Shown piece after piece: positions 17,973 through 26,792 of a DNA stretch of 64,000 nucleotides (position 1 is its first letter; every line of letters begins with the position of its first letter). A program made the translations under genes and the position numbers. The stretch comes from Paenibacillus andongensis. Lineage in GTDB: Bacteria > Bacillota > Bacilli > Paenibacillales > NBRC-103111. Location: contig NZ_CP104467.1 of NCBI RefSeq assembly GCF_025369935.1, positions 5,773,001 through 5,837,000 on the forward strand. The letters run 5' to 3'. The notes beneath the pieces were generated by a model. The model did not search any database, was not told the DNA's origin, and saw nothing but the letters and a program-made list of their open reading frames with translations.

Positions 17973-18702
17973 GCGCCAGCTTCACTCCCTCGAATAGTAA
18001 TTCCGCTAGATGCATGACCTTCACGGGTTTTCCACGGTAGGATAAATTGCCTGCAATATTCATTAAACATCCCATATCTAGTCCCACTAGCACCTCTGCT
18101 TCCGTTTCCAGCACGTGATCCGATTTCTCAGATACCATAGCACCTGAGATATCACACATTTTCACCGCAAAAGTCCCGCCAAATCCACAGCAATCCTCCG
18201 CATGAGGAAGAGGCACAAGCTCCAAATCTCGGATATTTTTCATCAGCTGCATGGGTTCCTCTTTGACGCCTAATAGTCGACTGCCGTGGCAGGACGGATG
18301 ATAGGTCACTTTGTGCGGGAACACGGCCCCCAAATCAGTCACACCTAATACTTGCACGAGGAACTGCGTGAATTCATATGTTTTTTCTACTAATCGGTTA
18401 GCTCTTGCTAGATTAATAGGGTCATTTTCAAAAAGCTTCGGATAATAATGATGAATCATGCTTGTGCATGAACCCGAAGGTGATATGACAAAATCACTGT
18501 CTTCAAACGCTTGAAGCAGTGTCAACGCGGATCCTCGCGCCTCTTCCCAATAGCCGCTATTGAAGGCAGGTTGACCGCAGCATGTCTGAGTTGCAGGGAA
18601 GTCTAGCTTGACGCCATATTTGGCAAGTAATTGAACCATAGACTCACCAACCTTGGGATAAACAAGGTCGCTCAAGCACGTAATGAATAAGGATACTTTC
18701 AT
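17959..18702 (-). CDS. lutA: Lactate utilization protein LutA (cysteine-rich redox subunit)
   Basis: A 247-residue protein of the CCG/heterodisulfide-reductase-like family. Two cysteine-rich motifs are visible: TCCGQPAFNSG near residue 42 and DCCGFGGTFAVK near residue 170, with HPSCHGSR between. It is the first gene of lutABC, which oxidises L-lactate to pyruvate. It lies just after the rhamnose regulator gene and its terminator, with only about 110 bases for its own promoter, so read-through from the rha operon is possible. Confidence 0.94.
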   Translation of the reverse strand: MKVSLFITCLSDLVYPKVGESMVQLLAKYGVKLDFPATQTCCGQPAFNSGYWEEARGSALTLLQAFEDSDFVISPSGSCTSMIHHYYPKLFENDPINLARANRLVEKTYEFTQFLVQVLGVTDLGAVFPHKVTYHPSCHGSRLLGVKEEPMQLMKNIRDLELVPLPHAEDCCGFGGTFAVKMCDISGAMVSEKSDHVLETEAEVLVGLDMGCLMNIAGNLSYRGKPVKVMHLAELLFEGVKLAHERS

Positions 18703-18758
18703 GATTGCAGCTAACTCCCTTCCTTAATCGTTCCCTCCTCAGAGGCGTTTGGTTATAC

Positions 18759-18800
18759 AAAAAACCATCCTCAGTACGAGAGAGAACATACTGGTGATGG
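18759..18800 (-). terminator. Terminator after rhaR
   Basis: CCATCCTCAGTA (18765-18776) pairs imperfectly with TACTGGTGATGG (18789-18800) and is followed on the minus strand by TTTTTT. It separates the rha operon from lutABC; the mismatches suggest it could leak. Confidence 0.7.
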
Positions 18801-18814
18801 GAGGAACATCTTTT

Positions 18815-19582
18815 TTAACCTTTATCTAATTGGAGGACGTGCACACCCTTTTCGCGAATCTGCTCCACATCATCCTTGTTGGTTTGCCCGTCTGTAATCA
18901 AGTGCTTGATCTCAGGCCAGCCGGCTACTTGCGTTAAAGATTGCATGCCGAATTTACTATGGTCAGCAAGCAAGTACGTTTCATCAGCAATACTGATCAT
19001 TTTGCGTTTAATGAGCGCTTGCAGCTCGTTGGATTCGCTAATTCCACGCTGGATATGAACCCCTTTGCATGACAAGAACAGCTTATGAACGTGATACATA
19101 TCCAAGGATCTTTCCGCTAGTGGTCCTACATAGGACAACGATTTTGGCGAAAGGAGTCCACCTGTAGATATGACCTGAATTTTCTCCTTACCGCTCACCT
19201 CAAGCGCAACCTTCATCGAGTTCGTGATGATCGTCAGCGGCATATCAGGAATTATTTTGGCCATATACCAAGCTGTTGTACTTGCATCTAAAATGATCCG
19301 ATCATGCTCCCTAATATGCGATACCGCTTCCTTCGCGATGCTGTTCTTAAAATCCGACTGCGCCGTTTCCCTTTCCATGAAAGGGACTTCCGACTGCGCT
19401 TCCTTCACACTTACAGCGCCGCCATGGCTGCGCATCAGCTTTCCTTCGCTTTCTAGCCGATCCAAATCACGTCGTATCGTTTCTTCTGTTACTTGGCACA
19501 GCTCGCTGAGCTCCGTTACGCGAATACTTCCTCTTTCATTCACCAACTGAACGATTCTTTGCCATCTTTCCGCTACCAGCAT
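18815..19582 (-). CDS. rhaR: DeoR-family regulator of the rhamnose operon
   Basis: A 255-residue DeoR-type repressor. The N-terminal winged HTH is clear (RVTELSELCQVTEETIRRDLDRLESEGKLMRSHGGAV). The C-terminal sugar-phosphate sensor domain shows ILDASTTAWYMAK and a C-terminal ADHSKFG. It is the last gene of the rha operon, nine bases after rhaB, as in B. subtilis where the DeoR protein RhaR (YulB) controls rhaEW-rhaR-rhaB-rhaM-rhaA. The likely inducer is a rhamnose phosphate intermediate; that is inferred from the family. Confidence 0.85.
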   Translation of the reverse strand: MLVAERWQRIVQLVNERGSIRVTELSELCQVTEETIRRDLDRLESEGKLMRSHGGAVSVKEAQSEVPFMERETAQSDFKNSIAKEAVSHIREHDRIILDASTTAWYMAKIIPDMPLTIITNSMKVALEVSGKEKIQVISTGGLLSPKSLSYVGPLAERSLDMYHVHKLFLSCKGVHIQRGISESNELQALIKRKMISIADETYLLADHSKFGMQSLTQVAGWPEIKHLITDGQTNKDDVEQIREKGVHVLQLDKG

Positions 19583-19591
19583 CGTATTCCC

Positions 19592-21091
19592 TCATTTCAC
19601 CGTCGATCGGGACGCCACCTTACAAAATGCTGCATACGCTGCCTGCCAACCCGCTCCATCCTGAGGGACGTACGTTTTGACCGGGAACGAATTCCGAATC
19701 AGCTTTCTGGCTTCGCGCAAATTCGCGATATACCCTAGTGATATCCATTGTACTACAAGGTTACCTAAGGCACTACCCTCAACAGGACCGGCCCAAACCT
19801 CGCGCTGTATAGCATTTGACGTGAATTGACAAAGCAGCTCGTTCTGAATGCCGCCACCAACGATGTGAAGACCTTGATACTTCTTCCCCGATAGCAGTTC
19901 TGTTCTTTCTAAAACAAACCGATACTTCAAAGCCAAGCTTTCCAACATACAACGAACAATTTCGCCTTCCGTTTGCGGTACAACCTGTTCCGTTTCCCGG
20001 CAGTATTGCTGAATTTGCTTCGGCATATGCTCAGGATTTAAGAACATGTCATCATCCGGATCGATGAAGGATTGGAAAGGCTTCACCTGCTCGGCAAGCT
20101 TGACTAACTCAGCAAAGCTGATATTCTTGCCTTCTTTATCCCATGTACGCTTGCATTCCTGAATTAACCATAGTCCCATGATGTTCTTGAGCAAACGGTT
20201 CGTACCATAAACGCCGCCTTCATTGGTGAAATTCCAAGCTAATGCCTGTTCACTAAGCACCGGCGCCAACGTCTCCGTTCCGAGCAGTGACCAAGTACCG
20301 CAGCTTAAGAAAGCGAAATCTTCTTCTAAAGCGGGAACCGCGACAACAGCAGATGCTGTATCATGCTCGCCAACGGCAATGACAGGAATTGAAGGAACAT
20401 CAAGTTCATCACAAATCTCTTTGGTTAACGCGCCAACTCTAGTCCCTGACGAAACCGGTTTCAGTAATAGCTTACCAGGAAGACCAAGCTGATCTATAAG
20501 CTCCGTGTCCCACGTCTGAGTTGTTGCATTAAATAGCTGTGTCGTTGTGGAATTGGTGTACTCGCTGTGTCTTTCTCCTGTTAAGAAATATCGGAGCAAG
20601 TCAGGAATCATCAAGAACGTATCTGCACACTGCAGAAGCTCTGGATTTCTTTCTTTTAACGCATATAGTTGAAAAATCGAATTAAATTGAAGGAACTGAA
20701 GACCTGTTTTGGCATACAGCTTTTCACGACCAACAAGATCAATGACCTTATCCATGACATGGTCCGTTTGATGGTCCCGATAGTGATAAGGATTACCGAG
20801 AAGCTCACCATTTGCTGCAAGCAGCCCGAAATCAACCGCCCATGAATCTATGGCTAAGCTCTCGATATCCGTATAACCCAGATGCTTCATCTGTAAAATA
20901 CCTTGTTTTAATTCATGAAACAATCTCAAAATGTCCCAATGAAGGTGGTTGCCCACCTTCACCGGATCATTCGAGAAGCGGTGAATTTCCTCGATCGTAA
21001 CGATGCCCGCTTCGGAATCAAGTCGTCCGACGATCGCTCTGCCGCTGCTTGCTCCCAAATCAAAGGCCAGTACGCAGGAGGGCTTACTCAC
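19592..21091 (-). CDS. rhaB: Rhamnulokinase
   Basis: A 499-residue FGGY-family kinase that phosphorylates L-rhamnulose to rhamnulose 1-phosphate. The N-terminal ATP-binding motif is LAFDLGASSGRA, followed by DSWAVDFGLL, GEHDTASAV with the probable catalytic Asp, FLSCGTWSLLG, and the C-terminal HIVGGGIQNELLCQ and GPVEGSALGN. It starts with GTG overlapping the rhaA stop (GTGA). It lies between the isomerase and regulator genes. Confidence 0.96.
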   Translation of the reverse strand: MSKPSCVLAFDLGASSGRAIVGRLDSEAGIVTIEEIHRFSNDPVKVGNHLHWDILRLFHELKQGILQMKHLGYTDIESLAIDSWAVDFGLLAANGELLGNPYHYRDHQTDHVMDKVIDLVGREKLYAKTGLQFLQFNSIFQLYALKERNPELLQCADTFLMIPDLLRYFLTGERHSEYTNSTTTQLFNATTQTWDTELIDQLGLPGKLLLKPVSSGTRVGALTKEICDELDVPSIPVIAVGEHDTASAVVAVPALEEDFAFLSCGTWSLLGTETLAPVLSEQALAWNFTNEGGVYGTNRLLKNIMGLWLIQECKRTWDKEGKNISFAELVKLAEQVKPFQSFIDPDDDMFLNPEHMPKQIQQYCRETEQVVPQTEGEIVRCMLESLALKYRFVLERTELLSGKKYQGLHIVGGGIQNELLCQFTSNAIQREVWAGPVEGSALGNLVVQWISLGYIANLREARKLIRNSFPVKTYVPQDGAGWQAAYAAFCKVASRSTVK

Positions 21092-22308
21092 CAGCTGGCA
21101 CCTCCTTTGCCACGAACATTAATGCTTTCGTCGTAGCCGCTTTCCAGGTAAGCTTTCATTGGATCAACAGGTACACCGATCTCTTCACGAACAGCTTGCA
21201 GAAGCGGGGTAACGTCGAATTCGAATGCCTTACGCACAGCATCTTCTGCGCCTAGAACGTCTTGACGCACTTGAGCGTCTCTAACTTCATCGAGGTTGAT
21301 CAGCAAAGCTTTCGCATACTGTGTTTGAACATTAAGCACGGATCGCAGCATCGCTGGAATTTTACGCTCAATATTGTGGCTTTGATCGATCATATAGGCA
21401 ATATTGTCAGCTGCCTGACGGATTTGTGGATTTTTATCGTTCGCTGCATCAATGATTTGGTAGAAAATCAGGAACAATTCATATGGATTGACCGAACCAA
21501 CGATCAGATCATCATCCCCATATTTGCGGGAGTTGAAGTGGAAGCCGCCTAGTTTATTTTCATCCAACAAGTAAGTCACGATATGCTCAATGTTCGTACC
21601 TTGCGGGTGGTGACCTGTATCTACTAGCACTTCAGCTTGAGGACCCAATTTGTTCGCCAGATTGAATGCCATTCCCCAGTCCGCTAAATCCGTGTGATAA
21701 AACGCAGGCTCATAGAACTTATATTCAATCAGCATACGCATGCTTGACGTCATGGCTCCGTACATTTCTTTAAGCGCTTCATACATCCATGTTTTACGAG
21801 CTCGAATATCGACTTGCCCAGGGTAATTGGAACCGTCAGCGAACCATAGGCTCAGCACATCAGAACCTACTGTTTTAGCAATGTCCACACACTCCAACAA
21901 ATGATCCGTCGCTTTACGGCGAATAGCTTCATTAGAATTCGTCACACTACCAAAGATGTAATCATCCTCTTGAAAAAGGTTCGGGTTTACAGCCCCGATA
22001 GAAACACCGAGATCAGTTGCGTGCTGCTTAAGCTTTGCGTAATCGTCCACTTTGTCCCATGGGATATGGATGGCAACCGACGGGCAAACACCCGTCAGTT
22101 TATGGACCTGCGCAGCGTCTTCGAATTTCTCGAAGGGATTACGCGGAACACCGTTTTGCTTATAAACTTTGAAGCGAGTTCCTGAATCCCCGTAGCCCCA
22201 TGAAGGTGTTTCTACTTTAAGGGCTTTTAGCTTAGCTTTAACAGCTGCTAGGTCAATGCCTCTATTTGCTTGCAGCTCTTCGAACAAGGCATATGCTTTA
22301 TCGCTCAT
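21088..22308 (-). CDS. rhaA: L-rhamnose isomerase (RhaI-type)
   Basis: A 406-residue TIM-barrel sugar isomerase converting L-rhamnose to L-rhamnulose. It begins with family features such as WGYGDSGTRF and HKLTGVCPSVAIHIPWD, then LSLWFADGSNYPGQ, IEYKFYEPAFYHTD, VLVDTGHHPQGTNIE and FHFNSRKYGDDD, which carry likely metal ligands. This resembles the Pseudomonas/Streptomyces RhaI group rather than the E. coli and B. subtilis RhaA group. AGGAGG precedes the ATG. It lies between rhaEW and rhaB, with a four-base overlap with rhaB. Confidence 0.92.
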   Translation of the reverse strand: MSDKAYALFEELQANRGIDLAAVKAKLKALKVETPSWGYGDSGTRFKVYKQNGVPRNPFEKFEDAAQVHKLTGVCPSVAIHIPWDKVDDYAKLKQHATDLGVSIGAVNPNLFQEDDYIFGSVTNSNEAIRRKATDHLLECVDIAKTVGSDVLSLWFADGSNYPGQVDIRARKTWMYEALKEMYGAMTSSMRMLIEYKFYEPAFYHTDLADWGMAFNLANKLGPQAEVLVDTGHHPQGTNIEHIVTYLLDENKLGGFHFNSRKYGDDDLIVGSVNPYELFLIFYQIIDAANDKNPQIRQAADNIAYMIDQSHNIERKIPAMLRSVLNVQTQYAKALLINLDEVRDAQVRQDVLGAEDAVRKAFEFDVTPLLQAVREEIGVPVDPMKAYLESGYDESINVRGKGGASW

Positions 22309-22334
22309 CGGATTAAATCCTCCTATTAGGTGAA

Positions 22335-24404
22335 TTAACGTGTGAAGGCAGCCGGAACGCCACCGTCAACTGTGATCATACAACCAGTCGTTTTGTCTGC
22401 TTTGGAAGAAGCGAAGTATACGATAGCTTCCGCAACGTCTTTCGGGAAAATGTTTACGAGCAGCGTCGTTCTTTTGCGGTAGTGCTCTTCCAACTGATCT
22501 GGTTCAATACCGTAAGCTGCAGCCCGTTCGTTGCGCCAGCCGGAATTCCAAATCGCGGAGCCTTGAAGAATCGCATCAGGCAATACCGAGTTCACACGGA
22601 TGCCGAACTCCCCGCCCTCAGCGGCGATACAGCGTGCCAAGTGAATTTCAGCCGCTTTGGCTGTCGAGTATGCGGAGGCATTTTTACCTGCGAATACCGA
22701 GTTTTTGGAGCCGACGAATACCATGCTGCCGCCGATGCTTTGTTTTTTCATAATTTTAAAAGCTTCTCTAGCTACGAGGAAGTAACCCGTGCTGAGCACG
22801 TTCATGTTCAGGTTCCACTCTTTGAGTGATGTTTCGTCAAAAGGACTGGAAGTCGCAAGACCCGCGTTATTCACGATAATATCGATACCGCCGTAGCAGA
22901 GAATCGATTCGCGGTAAGCGGCTTCCACTTCCTCTTCTTTCGTTACATCCATTTTAACGGCAATGGCTCTGCTTTCGCCATACTGCTCGTTCAGTTCGGC
23001 TGCTAATTTTTGCGCGCCTTCGAGATTCAGATCAGCTAGAACGACGTGCGCGCCTTCTTTTAAAAATTGACGAGCCGTTACGCTTCCGATTCCACCTGCT
23101 CCGCCTGTGATGAAAGCTATTTTACGAGAAAACTCCGCTTCAGCCGGAGCCAAAGTTAATTTATAAAGTTCAAGAGGCCAGTACTCGACATTAAAGGATT
23201 CATTTTCGCTTAAGGAAACGAACGTTCCGAGAGCTGTTGCGCCTCTCATTACGGCAATCGCACGGTGATAGAGAGCTCCGCTTACTTGCGCATTGGACCA
23301 GCTTTTGCCTGTGTTGATCATCCCGATACCTGGGATCAGGATAACGCGAGGTGCTGCTTCGTTCATGACGTCGCCTTCATTTTTGTTACGGTCAAAATAA
23401 GCCTTGTACTCTTCTTTGTAAGCCGCGATTCCAGCGTTTAAAGCTTCAATTAAGGAAGCCACATCACGGGAGTTGGGATTCCAATCGATGTAAAGAGGCT
23501 TCATTTTCGTATGAACCAAGTGATCCGGGCAAGCCGCTCCAACTTGGGATAACACAGCAGCATCTTTACTGTTAACGAACTTCAGAACATCATCCGCGCT
23601 GTCCGTAGTGAGGATCATTTTCTTTTCGTTGCCCACTGCTCCGCGAACGATTGGTAGGACTTGTGCCAAAATATCTTTTTGCTCGGATTCGGAAAGAGAC
23701 TCGTACTTCGCTCCGCCATAAAGGCTGCTCTCGTTCACACGTGCTTCAATGAAGCTTTCTGCTTCTTGAATGATAGCCAAAGTTTTGAGGTAGCTCTCTT
23801 CCGACGTTTCACCCCAAGTAACCAGACCATGCTTCTCCATCAGCACGAGCTCAGCCTTTGGATTGTTTCGAACGCCTTCCGCGATCATTTTGGAAAGTGT
23901 AAAACCAGGACGTACATAAGGTACCCATACGAAACGGTCGCCGTAAATTTCTTTGGCCAACTCACGTCCGTTGTGTGCGCAGCAGAGACCGATAATCGCA
24001 TCAGGATGCGTGTGGTCAACGTTTTTGAAAGGCAAAAATGCATGTAAAAGCGTCTCAATGGAAGCACGCGGATGTTTACTGTCGATCATACAATTCACAA
24101 GGTAAGCAACCATTTCTTCGTCGGACATTTCATCTCGCTCGAACAACGGACGAATGTCTTCCATGCGAAGACCTGTGAAATTCTTTGCTTTCATGGTAGC
24201 AAGGTCAGAACCGCTGCCCTTTACCCACATCACTTCTACATCACGACCGCGGAAATCCTTCTCAATGGTTTTGTACGATGTGTTACCGCCGCCCCAGTTG
24301 GCAACTGCACGATCTGTCCCTAATAAATTGGAACGGTACACCAGTTCCTCTACGCCTTTCGATACTGCCTTCGCTTTTTCCGCTTCCCACAAATTCGCAA
24401 CCAT
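22335..24404 (-). CDS. rhaEW: Bifunctional rhamnulose-1-phosphate aldolase/lactaldehyde dehydrogenase
   Basis: A 689-residue fusion. The N-terminal class II aldolase domain (about residues 1-390) has the zinc-binding DHTHPDA (His131, His133) and NWGGGNTSYK. It cleaves rhamnulose 1-phosphate to dihydroxyacetone phosphate and L-lactaldehyde. The C-terminal short-chain dehydrogenase domain has the nucleotide motif TGGAGGIG, NNAGLA and the catalytic YSTAK. In B. subtilis RhaEW this half oxidises lactaldehyde to lactate. First gene of the operon; AGGAGG precedes the ATG, and three tandem hairpins fill the leader. Confidence 0.95.
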   Translation of the reverse strand: MVANLWEAEKAKAVSKGVEELVYRSNLLGTDRAVANWGGGNTSYKTIEKDFRGRDVEVMWVKGSGSDLATMKAKNFTGLRMEDIRPLFERDEMSDEEMVAYLVNCMIDSKHPRASIETLLHAFLPFKNVDHTHPDAIIGLCCAHNGRELAKEIYGDRFVWVPYVRPGFTLSKMIAEGVRNNPKAELVLMEKHGLVTWGETSEESYLKTLAIIQEAESFIEARVNESSLYGGAKYESLSESEQKDILAQVLPIVRGAVGNEKKMILTTDSADDVLKFVNSKDAAVLSQVGAACPDHLVHTKMKPLYIDWNPNSRDVASLIEALNAGIAAYKEEYKAYFDRNKNEGDVMNEAAPRVILIPGIGMINTGKSWSNAQVSGALYHRAIAVMRGATALGTFVSLSENESFNVEYWPLELYKLTLAPAEAEFSRKIAFITGGAGGIGSVTARQFLKEGAHVVLADLNLEGAQKLAAELNEQYGESRAIAVKMDVTKEEEVEAAYRESILCYGGIDIIVNNAGLATSSPFDETSLKEWNLNMNVLSTGYFLVAREAFKIMKKQSIGGSMVFVGSKNSVFAGKNASAYSTAKAAEIHLARCIAAEGGEFGIRVNSVLPDAILQGSAIWNSGWRNERAAAYGIEPDQLEEHYRKRTTLLVNIFPKDVAEAIVYFASSKADKTTGCMITVDGGVPAAFTR

Positions 24405-24422
24405 ACGTATCCTCCTAATATA

Positions 24423-24533
24423 GGGATCTTTGAGCGTAGCTCAAAGTCTCTCCGCTTTGGGATCTTTGAGTGCTGTAGCTCAAAGTCTCTCCGCTTTGGG
24501 ATCTTTGAGCGCTATAGCTCAAAGTCTCTGCTT
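24423..24533 (-). repeat. Three tandem hairpin repeats in the rha leader
   Basis: Three consecutive units of 36, 39 and 36 bases (24423-24458, 24459-24497, 24498-24533) share GGGATCTTTGAG and GCTCAAAGTCTCT. Each forms a hairpin with CTTTGAG(C)/(G)CTCAAAG arms; only the loop differs. The array lies between the predicted transcription start and the rhaEW ribosome site, ending 18 bases before the ATG. Confidence 0.9.
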
Positions 24534-24563
24534 ACATCCCATGTGTGTTTGTTCTTGATGGAT

Positions 24564-24592
24564 TCATCGTAACACATCTTTGTTTATTTTTG
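24564..24592 (-). promoter_or_regulatory. Candidate promoter of the rha operon
   Basis: On the minus strand TTCAAA (24592-24587) and TACGAT (24569-24564) are 17 bases apart, with TG one base before the -10. Direct copies of TTTGTTTAT (plus strand, around 24578 and 24617) flank it and are plausible DeoR-type operator half-sites. Confidence 0.55.
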
Positions 24593-24603
24593 AATACTTA
24601 TTT

Positions 24604-25190
24604 TTATTTTTGTTTATAAGTAAAAACAAAGCATAACGGACTTTAAAACTAACATTAAAACAAAAACAAAAAGGAGCTGTCCCGAAAGGGGTATATAAAC
24701 CTTAAAGGGCATCTACCTAAATTTGGTTACACGTATCCATAAGGACTTCCTCCAATAAAAAGGAGGTCCTTTTGGTGCAGAGTTGTTCTTAACGGAACGA
24801 CAAGCCTCTAAATTGATTAAAATGAGCTAAAAAATTGAATTGGCGGAACGAGATGGCGTTATTCGATGAAATTTGGGCTATCCGCAGCTAAAAACAACGA
24901 AATAACGTCACTACGTTCCTCGTTTGCTTGAATTAGCGCATATCTCACCTAAATAACGCCTTTACGTTCCCTCCCTCTGTGAAAGCCTACCTTTGATTAA
25001 CGGATGCATGTATCCATGAAGATGACTCACACAGACGAACTTAGCGGTAGATTTAGACACTGTGCTCCTAGCTCTCCCCCACAAAGTGAAGCATATCTTT
25101 CGATGTATAATCCGATTACTTTGCGGGGACCCCGAATCCCTCGCTCCGTTCGCGCGGGCGAACCCTTCGGGGTTCTCTTCTGGCAAGAAA
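24604..25190. other. Gene-poor stretch with repeats and relic-like sequence
   Basis: No convincing gene. A hairpin followed by TTTT at 24741-24772 has no upstream gene on the plus strand. Three 19-base copies of an AATAACG...CGTTCC motif lie at 24845-24970, and a GC-rich inverted repeat at 25129-25173. The stretch 24670-24700 (GGAGCTGTCCCGAAAGGGG) resembles ends of insertion sequences, but no transposase is present. Confidence 0.5.
24845..24970. repeat. Three copies of a 19-base AATAACG...CGTTCC motif
   Basis: Copies are at 24845-24863 (inverted: GGAACGAGATGGCGTTATT), 24901-24919 (AATAACGTCACTACGTTCC) and 24952-24970 (AATAACGCCTTTACGTTCC). Ends are conserved while the middle varies, the pattern of a dispersed intergenic repeat family. 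Confidence 0.75.
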
Positions 25191-25192
25191 AT

Positions 25193-25259
25193 CAAAAAAA
25201 TCCCCTGCAAACAGAAATGTCTAGGTTCATGAACTTAGACATCTCTACTTGCAGGGGAT
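25193..25259 (-). terminator. Terminator of the MFS exporter gene
   Basis: ATCCCCTGCA (25200-25209) pairs with TGCAGGGGAT (25250-25259). An inner stem (AATGTCTA.GTTCATGAAC.TAGACAT) extends it, and the minus strand continues with TTTTTTT. Confidence 0.85.
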
Positions 25260-25296
25260 GAAACCATAAGGAATAGCAGGTATATTTAGTCTGACC

Positions 25297-26502
25297 TTAC
25301 TCTGATGAAGATGATGGGACGGCCGCCACTTTGGGACCGCGATATTTAAAGAAAATGGCCACACAGATAAGCGCTAAGCCATTGATGGCAAAAACGAGCG
25401 GAATCCCGATCCAGCCACCCAAAAAGCCTCCGATAATCGGACCACTCATAGTTCCAAGCTGTGTAGCGGATTGATTTAAACTAAACGCTCGGCCTCTAAA
25501 GCTGGAATCCGTAAATTTCACGATGAGCGCATTTAACGCCGGGTAGACGGCAGCAAAGAACAACCCATAGCTAAACCTCAGAATGCCAAAGGCCAATAGG
25601 TGATGAGTGCCCAACTGAAGCAGATTCCCTATTCCTCCGCCAATTAGGCCGATGAACAGTGTTTTGGAGTAGGTGATTTTCTGTCCGAGTTTCCCCCATC
25701 TCGGTGCTGCAATGACGGTTGCAATGCCCACCGCAGAGAAAATAATGCCTGAACTGAGCGAAGCTGAGCTTTGGCTGCCGCCCATTTGCAGCACATAGAT
25801 GGTAAGCAGCGGCTCGACAATCATAACCGAAGTTGCTACCAACATGGTGACTCCTAGTATCATCATGAAAGGGCGATTATGAGCAGCCGACTTCAAATCA
25901 TCTATAACGCCTGAGCGCGCAGCCGAGCGATTAAAGTTCGTTTCCTTCGCCCCAAACAGCCCAATAAAGGCTGCGACTAAGACGACACACCCTGAGACTA
26001 AGAACGATTCTCGGTTACCCACCCAGTGACTGACGAAACCGCCTACCAGTGGACCGATGACACTACCTGCGGCGCCTGCCGTTGACATCACCCCAAGCGC
26101 ATAACCAACTTCTTTTTCAGGCGTGTTCGTGGCTACTAAGGCAATGGAAGCAGGAACAAAACCGGCAAGCAATCCCTGAAGAATCCGAACGACCAGAAAT
26201 AAGTAAGGATCATGGACAAAAAAGGTCGCAAAATAAAGAACGCTTAGGCTGAAGCCTGAGCGAATCAACATCGGTTTACGGCCATACTTGTCCGCCAAAG
26301 AGCCCCAATAAGGTGCGATTAAAGCGCTAGCCAAAAAGGTAATACCAAACGTAATGCCTGACCATGCTTCCAGTCCTTTATCAATGCCGAGCTCCGTGTG
26401 CAGAAAGATGGGTAAGAAAGGAACAGAAATCGTATACGCCATGCCGCAGAAAAATACACCGATCCATAATGTGATAAGATTACGTTTCCAGGAAAATGCC
26501 AT
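25297..26502 (-). CDS. MFS transporter, multidrug-efflux (DHA1/MdtG-like) type
   Basis: A 401-residue protein with about twelve hydrophobic segments. The MFS motif A is GSLADKYGRKPML after TM2, and the antiporter motif C is GVMSTAGAAGSVIGPLVGG in TM5, which points to a drug:proton antiporter of the 12-TM DHA1 group. The substrate is not predictable. It is a single-gene unit with its own terminator; the ribosome site (AGGGGG) is modest. Confidence 0.82.
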   Translation of the reverse strand: MAFSWKRNLITLWIGVFFCGMAYTISVPFLPIFLHTELGIDKGLEAWSGITFGITFLASALIAPYWGSLADKYGRKPMLIRSGFSLSVLYFATFFVHDPYLFLVVRILQGLLAGFVPASIALVATNTPEKEVGYALGVMSTAGAAGSVIGPLVGGFVSHWVGNRESFLVSGCVVLVAAFIGLFGAKETNFNRSAARSGVIDDLKSAAHNRPFMMILGVTMLVATSVMIVEPLLTIYVLQMGGSQSSASLSSGIIFSAVGIATVIAAPRWGKLGQKITYSKTLFIGLIGGGIGNLLQLGTHHLLAFGILRFSYGLFFAAVYPALNALIVKFTDSSFRGRAFSLNQSATQLGTMSGPIIGGFLGGWIGIPLVFAINGLALICVAIFFKYRGPKVAAVPSSSSE

Positions 26503-26792
26503 GTGTTAACCCCCTGATGCTTGATGACTGAACGACCATAGATATACGAAGATCTCCCGGCAACCGTATTTAATATGTATATTTTATCATATTGTTAAAG
26601 ATTGTGTGAGCAGAGTATTTCATTATAACTCTTACAAATCTTCCATGCCTGCAAGAAAGAGAGGTTAGTTGCTCGTACATCATCATGTACAAACATCCAA
26701 CCTCTTTCTGCTAGCTCACTTTTGGGGCAAACCGGCTGCTTCCAAAAAATGACGGAACGTCCATCATGGAGAATATTACTAAGAATATTCCT
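26503..26792. other. Intergenic region with a long imperfect hairpin
   Basis: About 290 bases without a gene. Positions 26654-26709 form an imperfect inverted repeat (AGAAAGAG...AACCTC...TTTCT with GTACAT/ATGTAC near the loop). It may end ypsA transcription, but no clear T run follows on either strand. A short inverted repeat GAATATT/AATATTC sits at about 26767-26786. Confidence 0.45.

Noticed and set aside
24423..24533. CRISPR array interpretation of the rha leader repeats
   Set aside because: Units are contiguous with no unique spacers and contain perfect internal hairpins; no cas genes are present.
25004..25261. Short frames on both strands in the gene-poor stretch
   Set aside because: They span the MFS terminator and the GC-rich inverted repeat and have no ribosome site.
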